Source: Actinomycetes bacterium | GTDB lineage: Bacteria > Actinomycetota > Acidimicrobiia > Acidimicrobiales > Microtrichaceae | DNA: 6,378 bases | Direction: 5' to 3' | Assembly (NCBI GenBank): GCA_023423215.1 | Contig: JAFAFZ010000111.1 | Location: 1 to 6,378, forward strand | Part shown: positions 1 to 5,524 of the stretch, one piece after another | Layout: each line of letters begins with the position of its first letter | Position numbering within the stretch: the first letter of the stretch is position 1 | Position numbers and translations under genes: made by a program | The notes under the pieces: generated by a model | Told to the model about the DNA's origin: nothing | Database searches by the model: none | Seen by the model: only the letters and a program-made list of their open reading frames with translations

Positions 1-1278
1 CGGGCCGGGCGGGCCGCCGCCACCCCCGCCGCGCGCGCGGGGGCGAGCGGCGCCGGGCTGGACGCGCGACGGCCCGGGGGTCGGGCCGCCACCCACGTGG
101 TCGACCCCGGCGTCGTGTTCAACAGCGGCCCCCGGGCGCTCTACCTCGGGGGCGCGGCGCACCGCGAGCTGCGGGCGCTCGGCATCGACGCCCGTGGCGG
201 CACGCCGCCCACCGGGGGCGGCAGGGCGCTGCGCGACGGCGAGCTGCACCCCCTGCCCGCGGGACCGTCGACCTTGCTGCGCACGAAGCTGCTCTCGCCG
301 CGCTCGAAGGTGAAGGTCGGGGCGCTGCTGGCTCGCCTCGGCGCCATCGACCCGCCGGCGCACGCGCACCGCACCGGCCGCGGGTGGATGGACCACGCCG
401 GCCTGGCACCCGACGCGCAGGAGCTCGTCGCGATGCTCGCCCGCACCGCCACCTACGTCGCGGACCTGGACCGGCTCAGCGCGGACGCGATGCTGCAGCA
501 GATGCAGATCGCGCTCGACCCGGGCGTGCGCTACCTGGACGGCGGCTTCCAGCAGCTCGTCGACGCGCTCGCTACGGATGCCGTCGTCCACGGCGCCGAG
601 CTGCTCGACCACCGATCGGTGCGCACGATCGAGCAGGTGGACCGCGACGAGGACGGCCAGGGCGGCGAGGACGGCGCACGCTGGCGGGTCACGACCTCGG
701 ACGGCGTGCTGCGGGCGCGCTCGGTGGTCCTGGCCACCGGCTCGCCCGAGTCGGTGCAGGCGCTGTCGCCGCACCCGGTTGACCTCTCGGGCCTCGGCCC
801 GGCGGCCACGGCGGCCTGCCTCGAGCTGGCGGTGCGCGGCCCCGTCCCGCAGCCGCTCGTGCTGGGCGTGGGGGAGTCGGCGTACCTCTCGGTGCACCAC
901 CCGCCGGCCGACCTGGCGCCCGCCGGCACCTCGGTCGTGCACGCGGCGATCTACGGCGCGACCGAACGACACGCGGACGAGGCGGCGCTCTGGCGCCTGG
1001 CCGCGATCGGTGGCATCGAGCGCGACCGCGTCGTCGCGGACCGGTTCCTGCACCGCATGGTCGTCACCGGCGGCATCCCCGTCCCCGAGGCCGGCGGTCT
1101 GGCGGGACGGCCCGGCGTGCGCGTGCCGGGCGCCGACGGGCTGCTGATCGCGGGGGACTGGGTCGGCGCCGAGGGCATGCTCGCCGACGCCGCGGTGGCG
1201 AGCGGGGTCGTGGCGGGGCGGCTCGGCGCGCAGGACCGCCGTCGTCGTCCGGTCCACGGCGCGGTCGCGGCAGGATGA
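1..1278 (+). CDS. FAD-dependent oxidoreductase, phytoene-desaturase/amine-oxidase type (5' end outside window)
   Basis: The frame is open from base 1 to the TGA at 1276-1278 (425 codons visible), so the true start lies upstream; the GTG at 97 is internal. The first visible residues fit the helix after a Rossmann dinucleotide-binding loop, and R-R-P-G-G-R-A-A-T at bases 67-93 is the conserved GGR(A/S)xT FAD-binding motif of this superfamily. Near the C-terminus, G-L-L-I-A-G-D-W-V-G-A-E-G (about bases 1138-1176) is the second FAD-binding motif, followed by an ADAAVASG helix. The middle (substrate region) is typical of CrtI-like proteins but does not reveal the substrate. Family members oxidise or desaturate hydrophobic or amine substrates with bound FAD; here the reaction is unknown. 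The stop codon overlaps or nearly abuts the next gene, an ECF41 sigma factor, so the two are probably co-transcribed. Bases 1-60 are about 95% GC, richer than the rest of the gene. Confidence 0.85.
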   Translation, partial: RAGRAAATPAARAGASGAGLDARRPGGRAATHVVDPGVVFNSGPRALYLGGAAHRELRALGIDARGGTPPTGGGRALRDGELHPLPAGPSTLLRTKLLSPRSKVKVGALLARLGAIDPPAHAHRTGRGWMDHAGLAPDAQELVAMLARTATYVADLDRLSADAMLQQMQIALDPGVRYLDGGFQQLVDALATDAVVHGAELLDHRSVRTIEQVDRDEDGQGGEDGARWRVTTSDGVLRARSVVLATGSPESVQALSPHPVDLSGLGPAATAACLELAVRGPVPQPLVLGVGESAYLSVHHPPADLAPAGTSVVHAAIYGATERHADEAALWRLAAIGGIERDRVVADRFLHRMVVTGGIPVPEAGGLAGRPGVRVPGADGLLIAGDWVGAEGMLADAAVASGVVAGRLGAQDRRRRPVHGAVAAG

Positions 1279-1283
1279 GGTCC

Positions 1284-2219
1284 ATGTCGGACGAGCCGGT
1301 CGACGCGCACGTCGGGGCCGCGCGCACCCACGAGCAGGTGTTCGCGCTCGAGCGTGCGCGGCTGACCGGCCTGGCCTACCGGATGGTCGGCTCGGTGCCC
1401 GATGCCGAGGACGTCGTGCAGGAGGCGTGGATCCGCTGGAGCACGGTCGACCCCGACGCGATCGAGCGGCCGGCGGCCTGGCTGACGACCGTGACCTCGC
1501 GGCTCGCGATCGACCGCCTGCGGGCGCAGCGACGGCGGCGCGAGGACTACGTCGGGCGGTGGCTGCCGGATCCGATCGCCACGGCGCTGGACGTCGACGA
1601 CGAGGGCCGCTCGCCACGCGGCCCCGAGGACGCGGTCGAGCTGGCCGAGTCGCTCGAGCTCGGGTTCCTGGTGGTGCTCGACACGCTCGGTCCGGTCGAG
1701 CGCGCGGTGTTCCTGCTCGCCGACGTGTTCGCGGTGCCCTTCGCCGAGATCGCCGTCGCCGTCGATCGCACCCCCGAGGCGTGTCGCCAGATCGCCAGCC
1801 GCGCTCGCCGCAAGGTCCGCGCAGCACGAGCCGAGCGGCGGGCGATCGACGAGGGGCTGCTCGGCGACCTGGTCGGGGCGATCGCGCTCGGCGACGTCGA
1901 GCGGGTCATCTCGCTGCTGTCGCCCGACGTCGTGCTGACCAGCGACGGCGGTCCGCTGCGCCACGCTGCGCGTCGGCCAGTGATCCACCCGGATCGCGTC
2001 GCGCGGTTGCTCGTCAACCTGGGCACACGCGTCCCCGAGGGCGCGACGCTCGGGATCGAGCAGCTGAACGCGGGGCCGGCGCTGGTCATGCGCTCGCCGG
2101 ACGAGACGCTCGTGCTGCTGGCCGAGCGGGAGCCCCGCAGCGGTGCCATCACGCAGTTCCACATCGTGCTGAACCAGGAGAAGCTGGAAGGGGTCGGCCG
2201 CCGGGTCGACCTGGTCTGA
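1284..2219 (+). CDS. ECF41-type RNA polymerase sigma factor with SnoaL-like C-terminal domain
   Basis: This 311-residue protein is an extracytoplasmic-function sigma factor. Region sigma-2 spans about residues 18-85, with PDAEDVVQEAWIRW (39-52) as the core-polymerase-binding and -10 region. The linker WLPDP (93-97) is the hallmark of the ECF41 group. Sigma-4 spans about 124-178, ending in a CRQIASRARRKV recognition helix. Residues about 190-300 form an NTF2/SnoaL-like extension, known in ECF41 to act as a fused regulator in place of a separate anti-sigma factor. Two family signatures there are altered: DGGP (221-224) where DGGG is usual, and LNQEKL (296-301) where NPDKL-like sequence is usual. 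I chose ATG 1284 because AGGA at 1272-1275 lies 8 nt upstream. The alternative ATG at 1275 gives 314 residues, overlaps the preceding stop as ATGA, and has no spaced ribosome site. ECF41 genes commonly sit beside oxidoreductases, epimerases or carboxymuconolactone decarboxylases, as here. Confidence 0.9.
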   Translation: MSDEPVDAHVGAARTHEQVFALERARLTGLAYRMVGSVPDAEDVVQEAWIRWSTVDPDAIERPAAWLTTVTSRLAIDRLRAQRRRREDYVGRWLPDPIATALDVDDEGRSPRGPEDAVELAESLELGFLVVLDTLGPVERAVFLLADVFAVPFAEIAVAVDRTPEACRQIASRARRKVRAARAERRAIDEGLLGDLVGAIALGDVERVISLLSPDVVLTSDGGPLRHAARRPVIHPDRVARLLVNLGTRVPEGATLGIEQLNAGPALVMRSPDETLVLLAEREPRSGAITQFHIVLNQEKLEGVGRRVDLV

Positions 2220-2234
2220 CCCCCCCTGGACGCG

Positions 2235-2265
2235 ACGAGGCCCGGGCGACTCGCCCGGGCCTCGT
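2235..2265. terminator. Strong hairpin between convergent genes, probable bidirectional terminator
   Basis: ACGAGGCCCGGGCG (2235-2248) pairs perfectly with CGCCCGGGCCTCGT (2252-2265), giving a 14-bp stem with a three-base loop. It lies 15 bp after the sigma-factor stop and 21 bp after the aldehyde dehydrogenase stop on the opposite strand, so it can end both transcripts. There is no T-run on either side, as is common for hairpin terminators in GC-rich actinobacteria. Confidence 0.8.
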
Positions 2266-2286
2266 GCGCGTTCGGAGCGGTCCGGC

Positions 2287-3747
2287 TCAGTACTTGAGCT
2301 CGGGCTCGGTGCCCGCCGGCAGGTTGATGGTCTTGTACTCGAGGAACTCCTCGAGGCCCTCGGGGCCGAGCTCACGGCCCAGGCCCGACTGCTTGTAGCC
2401 ACCGAAGGGCGAGCCGAAGGCCATGCCGTACATGTTCACGCCGTAGGTGCCGGTGCGGACCTGGCGGGCGACGTCGATCGCCGCGTCCACGTCGCCGCCC
2501 CACACCGAGCCGGAGAGGCCGTAGTCGGAGTCGTTGGCGATGCGCACGGCGTCGTCGACCGAGTCGTACGCGATGACCGAGACGACCGGGCCGAAGATCT
2601 CCTCCTGGGCGACGCGCATGTCGTTCGTGACGTCGACGAGCAGCGTCGGCTCGACGAACCAGCCCTGCTGGTCGGTGCTGGGCCGGCCACCGCCGACCGC
2701 GACGCGGGCACCCTCGTCCGCGCCGACCTGGATGTAGCCCTCGACGCGCTCGCGCTGCGCCTCGTTGATGAGCGGGCCGACGTTCGTGTCGAAGCTGGTC
2801 GGGTCGCCGACGACCTGGGACGCCATCTTGTCGGTCAGCACACCGACGATCTCGTCGTAGCGGGACTGCGGGGCCAGCACTCGGGTCTGGGCGACGCACG
2901 CCTGGCCGTTGTTCATGATGCCGGCGGAGAGCAGCTCGTCGGCCACGGCCTCGATGTCGACGTCGTCGAGCAGGATCGCCGCGGACTTGCCGCCGAGCTC
3001 GAGCGTGCAGCGCTTCAGCTGCTCGCCGCAGATGGCGCCGATCTTGCGGCCCGCCGCGGTGGACCCGGTGAACGAGACCTTGTCGATGCCGGGGTGGCGC
3101 ACCAGGTACTCGCTGACCTCACGGTCGGCCGGCACGACGTTGAGCACGCCGGCGGGCACGCCGGCCTCGTGGGCGAGCTCGGCGAAGCGGAAGGCCGACA
3201 GCGGGGTGTCGGGAGCGGGCTTCAGGACCATGGTCGAACCGGACGCGAGCGTCGGGGCGAACTTCAACATGGTGATGAACAGCGGCACGTTCCACGGGAT
3301 GATGCCGGCGACGACGCCGACCGGCTCCTTGCGGACGATCGCCGGACCGAGGAGGTCCTGGCGGAGCTCCTCGAACTCGTAGCCGTCCAGCACGTTCACG
3401 TAGGCGTCGAGCACCATGTTCGTGGCGCCGATCTGGCCGATGTGGTAAAAGAGGATGGTGGCGCCGACCTCGGACACGACCAGGTTGGCGAGCTCGTCGG
3501 CGGCCTCGACCAGCTTGGCCTGCAGCGACCGCATGACCTCGAGCCGCTCCGCCGCGGTGCTGTTCGCCCACGGGCCGGACTCGAGCGCGGCGCGAGCCGC
3601 GGCGACAGCACGGTCCATGTCGGCCTCGGTGCCCTCCGGCGTGGAGCCGACGACCTCGAGCGTCGCGGGGTTGACGACGTCGAAGCGGTCCGAGCCGGCG
3701 GGGTCCACCCACTCACCGCCGATGTAGAGCTGCTTGTAGTCGGTCAT
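2287..3747 (-). CDS. NAD(P)-dependent aldehyde dehydrogenase
   Basis: This 486-residue protein has the normal length and every key motif of the aldehyde dehydrogenase superfamily, whose members oxidise aldehydes to carboxylic acids in the cytoplasm. Visible motifs are IPWNVP with the oxyanion Asn153, the cofactor-binding LKPAP (Lys176), FTGST (227-231), the general base Glu250 in LELGGKS, the nucleophile Cys284 in NNGQACVAQTR, EEIFGPV (382-388), and PFGGYKQSGLGRE (447-459). The frame is open to 3978, but I place the start at ATG 3747 (MTDYKQLYIGGEWV): the usual N-terminus begins here and AAGGGGG (3756-3762, minus strand) lies 8 nt upstream. Upstream sequence is non-coding control DNA. The gene is monocistronic, with a -10-like TACGCT and a palindrome just upstream suggesting repressor control. 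The substrate cannot be read from the sequence; the overall character recalls actinobacterial dehydrogenases for hydrophobic or terpenoid aldehydes, but this is only an impression. Confidence 0.95.
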   Translation of the reverse strand: MTDYKQLYIGGEWVDPAGSDRFDVVNPATLEVVGSTPEGTEADMDRAVAAARAALESGPWANSTAAERLEVMRSLQAKLVEAADELANLVVSEVGATILFYHIGQIGATNMVLDAYVNVLDGYEFEELRQDLLGPAIVRKEPVGVVAGIIPWNVPLFITMLKFAPTLASGSTMVLKPAPDTPLSAFRFAELAHEAGVPAGVLNVVPADREVSEYLVRHPGIDKVSFTGSTAAGRKIGAICGEQLKRCTLELGGKSAAILLDDVDIEAVADELLSAGIMNNGQACVAQTRVLAPQSRYDEIVGVLTDKMASQVVGDPTSFDTNVGPLINEAQRERVEGYIQVGADEGARVAVGGGRPSTDQQGWFVEPTLLVDVTNDMRVAQEEIFGPVVSVIAYDSVDDAVRIANDSDYGLSGSVWGGDVDAAIDVARQVRTGTYGVNMYGMAFGSPFGGYKQSGLGRELGPEGLEEFLEYKTINLPAGTEPELKY

Positions 3748-3781
3748 GCTGGGGTCCCCCTTGGACGTCAGTTCTCGGCGC

Positions 3782-3787
3782 AGCGTA
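3782..3787 (-). promoter_or_regulatory. Candidate -10 box of the aldehyde dehydrogenase promoter
   Basis: On the minus strand the hexamer TACGCT fits the actinobacterial TANNNT -10 pattern. A start about 7 nt downstream would give a leader of roughly 28 nt that includes the AAGGGGG ribosome site. No convincing -35 hexamer is seen; the place where it would be is next to the palindrome at 3789-3803. Confidence 0.4.
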
Positions 3788-3788
3788 C

Positions 3789-3803
3789 CTGACGGCCCGT
3801 CAG
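3789..3803. promoter_or_regulatory. 15-nt palindrome, probable repressor operator of the aldehyde dehydrogenase gene
   Basis: CTGACGG-C-CCGTCAG is a perfect 7-bp-arm inverted repeat with one central base. It lies directly upstream of the candidate -10 box and 42-56 bp upstream of the start codon, where a bound dimer would block RNA polymerase. Size and symmetry are typical of TetR-family operators. No TetR gene is present in the window, so the regulator would have to be encoded elsewhere. Confidence 0.5.
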
Positions 3804-3823
3804 ATGTTGCCGTCGGACGCGGC

Positions 3824-3840
3824 AGCGGGGATCTCCCGCT
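3824..3840. repeat. Short inverted repeat in the divergent control region
   Basis: AGCGGG and CCCGCT flank a 5-nt centre (GATCT). The arms are only 6 bp, so chance is plausible in DNA this GC-rich. It is listed because it sits between two longer inverted repeats in the same 229-bp gap. Confidence 0.3.
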
Positions 3841-3849
3841 CCCGCGTGG

Positions 3850-3884
3850 TGCCAGACCGTCCGAAGGAACGGGACGGTCTGGCA
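3850..3884. repeat. Long inverted repeat with 13-bp perfect arms between divergent genes
   Basis: TGCCAGACCGTCC (3850-3862) is the exact reverse complement of GGACGGTCTGGCA (3872-3884), with the 9-nt loop GAAGGAACG. As RNA the stem could extend to 3846-3888 through G-U pairs. It lies about 100 bp upstream of the divergent aldehyde dehydrogenase start and about 93 bp upstream of the first possible start of the sigma gene. No gene on either strand ends here, so an operator or a leader RNA structure is more likely than a terminator. Its function is unknown. Confidence 0.6.
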
Positions 3885-3961
3885 TCATGCGACGATCGTG
3901 TGCGGAGGTGTCGGGTCGGTCGACCCGGTCGCCCCGGCGGGGTCGAGCAGGCGGCGACCGG

Positions 3962-3967
3962 TAGCGT
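3962..3967 (+). promoter_or_regulatory. Candidate housekeeping -10 box upstream of the SigR-like gene
   Basis: TAGCGT fits TANNNT and ends 9 nt before ATG 3977, the spacing expected for a leaderless or nearly leaderless transcript. No good -35 element is visible. If active it would drive the longer form of the sigma factor beginning at 3977. Confidence 0.3.
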
Positions 3968-3982
3968 GGGCCGGGCATGGCC

Positions 3983-4009
3983 GGGAATCCTGAACGCGCT
4001 GAAGGAGTT
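3983..4009 (+). promoter_or_regulatory. SigR/SigH-type autoregulatory promoter (GGGAAT-N18-GTT)
   Basis: GGGAAT at 3983-3988 and GTT at 4007-4009 are separated by exactly 18 nt, matching the known consensus for Streptomyces SigR and mycobacterial SigH promoters (GGAAT-N18-GTT). It lies immediately upstream of a SigR-like sigma gene, where self-activation is the rule for this family. Transcription would begin around 4015-4019, at or just before the GTG at 4019. The GAAGGAG at 4001-4007, which resembles a ribosome site, overlaps the -10 element and would be absent from this transcript. Confidence 0.75.
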
Positions 4010-4018
4010 GATCACGAG

Positions 4019-4663
4019 GTGACCACCACCGTGGCCCCGCCATCGTCCGATCTCCCGACGTCGCCCGGCATGCCGACGCCGTCCCGCGTGCTCGACGGTG
4101 AGACGGGCGATCAGATCTTCAACCGACTCGTCCTGCCCGAGGTCGACGTGATGTGGCGGGTCGCCATGTCGCTCACCCGCAACCGGGCCGACGCCGAGGA
4201 CCTGGTGCAGGAGTCGTTGCTGCGGGCCTACAAGGCCATCGGCACCTTCGACGGCCGCTACCCCCGGGCGTGGCTGCTGACGATCCTGCGGAACACCGAA
4301 CGCAACCGCCACCGTCGGCGCCGCCCCGAGCTGCTCAACGACCCCGACTCGGTCGAGGACCGCGGCCCACGCACCGAGGCCGACGAGGTGGAGAAGCGCG
4401 TCGAGGACCACGAGTTCGACGAGGCCGTCACCGCGGCGCTCGAGGAGTTGCCCGAGAACTTCCGGCGGGTGGTGGAGCTGGTCGACGTCGACGGGCTGAC
4501 CTACCAGGAGGCCGCCGACGTGCTCGACGTGCCGCTCGGCACCGTGATGAGCCGGCTGCACCGGGCACGTCGACGCATCCGCGACCTGCTGGTGCCGGCC
4601 GGCTTCGGGCCCGGACCGGTCGACGACCGCCCGGCCGACGACGTCACCGGAGTGAGCTCATGA
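4019..4663 (+). CDS. SigR/SigH-like ECF sigma factor
   Basis: Taken from GTG 4019 the protein has 214 residues. In numbering from the upstream ATG 3977 (228 residues), sigma-2 covers about 47-115, with the DAEDLVQESLLRAY polymerase-binding segment at 72-85 and AWLLTILRNTERN at 98-110. Sigma-4 covers about 148-205, with PLGTVMSRLHRARRR as recognition helix. These match the redox-responsive SigR/SigH group, which directs thiol-oxidation-stress genes. The next gene, overlapping by ATGA, encodes a zinc-type anti-sigma factor, supporting this assignment. I favour GTG 4019 because a SigR-type promoter lies at 3983-4009, so a self-activated transcript cannot include ATG 3977. ATG 3977 could serve a second, upstream promoter and yield a form 14 residues longer; ATG 4070 is a further, less supported option. 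The first 45 or so residues are Pro/Thr/Ser-rich and not part of the fold. Confidence 0.88.
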   Translation: MTTTVAPPSSDLPTSPGMPTPSRVLDGETGDQIFNRLVLPEVDVMWRVAMSLTRNRADAEDLVQESLLRAYKAIGTFDGRYPRAWLLTILRNTERNRHRRRRPELLNDPDSVEDRGPRTEADEVEKRVEDHEFDEAVTAALEELPENFRRVVELVDVDGLTYQEAADVLDVPLGTVMSRLHRARRRIRDLLVPAGFGPGPVDDRPADDVTGVSS

Positions 4664-5034
4664 GCGCCGACGACGAGACGATCCCCGACGCCCCGCGACT
4701 GGGCGACGGCTCGCTGACACCGCTGTCCGAGGCCTCCGGGCTCTGCGGCGGCCCTGGCCAGATGTCGTGCAGCGAGGCGAACGAGCTGATCCAGTCGTAC
4801 CTCGACCGGGCGACCGATCCCGACACCGGGACCAAGGTCGCTGAGCACCTGGGCGACTGCCCGCCCTGCGAGCACGAGTTCGTCGTCTACCAGCGCATCA
4901 TCGGGGCGCTCGAGCGCTGTCGGCCGAGCCTGCCCGACGACACGAAGGGCCGCCTCGAGCAGTTCTGCACCGACCTGTGCAACGGCGAGGTCCCCGCCGA
5001 TCAGCTGCTCGACACCGACCGCCTGCCCGACTGA
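4660..5034 (+). CDS. Zinc-binding redox-sensing anti-sigma factor, RsrA-like
   Basis: The 124-residue protein starts inside the sigma stop codon (ATGA overlap), with GGAG at 4649-4652 seven nt upstream, so the pair is translationally coupled. It carries the ZAS motif H63-x3-C67-x2-C70, and C37 lies 26 residues before H63. In Streptomyces RsrA the zinc ligands are C11, H37, C41 and C44; the spacing is identical with a constant offset of 26. C29 and C87 also correspond to RsrA C3 and C61. The known mechanism is oxidation of the zinc cysteines to a disulfide, zinc loss and release of the sigma factor; I infer the same here. Differences from RsrA are about 26 extra N-terminal residues and a C-terminal C103-x3-C107 pair. 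No membrane segment is visible, so it should be cytoplasmic. An internal ATG at 4762 (M35) would remove the extension, but it has a poor ribosome site. Confidence 0.9.
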   Translation: MSADDETIPDAPRLGDGSLTPLSEASGLCGGPGQMSCSEANELIQSYLDRATDPDTGTKVAEHLGDCPPCEHEFVVYQRIIGALERCRPSLPDDTKGRLEQFCTDLCNGEVPADQLLDTDRLPD

Positions 5035-5053
5035 GCGGCTGCCCGACCGGGCG

Positions 5054-5482
5054 CTACTTGTAGCCGACCATGATGTGCTCGACCCACGATGCGGGCGCAG
5101 CGTTCATCAGCGTCGACATGTCCCAGTAGTCCCACCACCGGGTGATCTTGTCGCCGTCGAGCTCGTGCACCGAGACGAACGGCAGATCGACCGTCTCGCC
5201 CGAGTCCCAGGTCCAGCGCTCCACGTGCTCGGTCATCACCGTGTTGCCCTGCGCCACGATGCGCCAGCCCGGGACGTGCTCGTAGCGGGCCAGCGGCGCG
5301 AGCCCGAGCCGCAGACGCGCGGCGACCTCGGCCGGACCGAACGCACCCTCCTCGGGGGCCGGCACGTCGCGGTAGTTGCCGTCGGGCGTGAACCACGCGC
5401 CGACGGCGTCGAAGTCCCGCCGGAACAGGTCTGCCCAGAAGGCCTCGATCAACTCGGCGTTGCGGTCCTCGTTCGCGCCCAC
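5054..5482 (-). CDS. NTF2/SnoaL-like protein related to limonene-1,2-epoxide hydrolase
   Basis: This 142-residue protein has the size and pattern of a single NTF2-fold (cystatin-like alpha+beta cone) domain. The ending ELDGDKITRWWDYWDM (107-122) closely resembles the limonene-epoxide-hydrolase signature GKITGWRDYFDL, and NYRDVP (36-41) aligns with its YQNMP. In the Rhodococcus enzyme the active site is Y53, N55, R99, D101 and D132. Here I align Y37, D39, H86, E88 and D118, so three of five positions differ and hydrolase activity is uncertain. It could instead be a polyketide-cyclase-like or binding protein. The start is GTG 5482, supported by GAGGGGG seven nt upstream (minus strand). It follows the flavin-reductase-like gene on the same strand after 95 bp and converges on the anti-sigma gene with only 19 bp between the stops. 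Confidence 0.8.
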   Translation of the reverse strand: MGANEDRNAELIEAFWADLFRRDFDAVGAWFTPDGNYRDVPAPEEGAFGPAEVAARLRLGLAPLARYEHVPGWRIVAQGNTVMTEHVERWTWDSGETVDLPFVSVHELDGDKITRWWDYWDMSTLMNAAPASWVEHIMVGYK

Positions 5483-5511
5483 GGCACTGCCCCCTCGGTC
5501 GTGTCGGGCGG

Positions 5512-5517
5512 ACAGTA
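5512..5517 (-). promoter_or_regulatory. Candidate -10 box before the NTF2-like gene
   Basis: On the minus strand TACTGT fits TANNNT and lies 29 bp before GTG 5482, leaving room for a short leader that contains the GAGGGGG ribosome site. No matching -35 is seen, so the gene may instead be read through from the flavin-reductase-like gene. Confidence 0.25.
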
Positions 5518-5524
5518 CTCGGCT

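Noticed and set aside
951..2402. Long minus-strand open frame (483 codons) antisense to the flavoprotein and ECF41 genes
   Set aside because: It lies opposite two well-supported genes and crosses the terminator hairpin. Its product is an Arg/Pro/Ala/Ser-rich string with no recognisable fold. Such frames are common in GC-rich DNA because stops are rare.
3850..3884. Long inverted repeat as a transcription terminator
   Set aside because: The flanking genes diverge away from it and no gene ends nearby; no T-run on either side.
3748..3978. N-terminal extension of the aldehyde dehydrogenase from 3978
   Set aside because: The extension is Arg/Pro-rich, covers the palindromes, and is not part of the family. 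ATG 3747 has a good ribosome site and the standard N-terminus.
3804..4022. Small plus-strand open frame (72 codons) in the divergent gap
   Set aside because: It has no ribosome site, runs through the inverted repeats and overlaps the sigma start. No recognisable features.
3800..4561. Minus-strand open frame (253 codons) antisense to the SigR-like gene
   Set aside because: It overlaps a clear sigma factor and the control region, and its composition is that of a shadow frame.
5034..5055. Hairpin GCCC-GACC-GGGC between the anti-sigma and NTF2-like stop codons as a terminator
   Set aside because: The stem is only 4 bp with a bulge before any further pairing and no T-run. Too weak to call.
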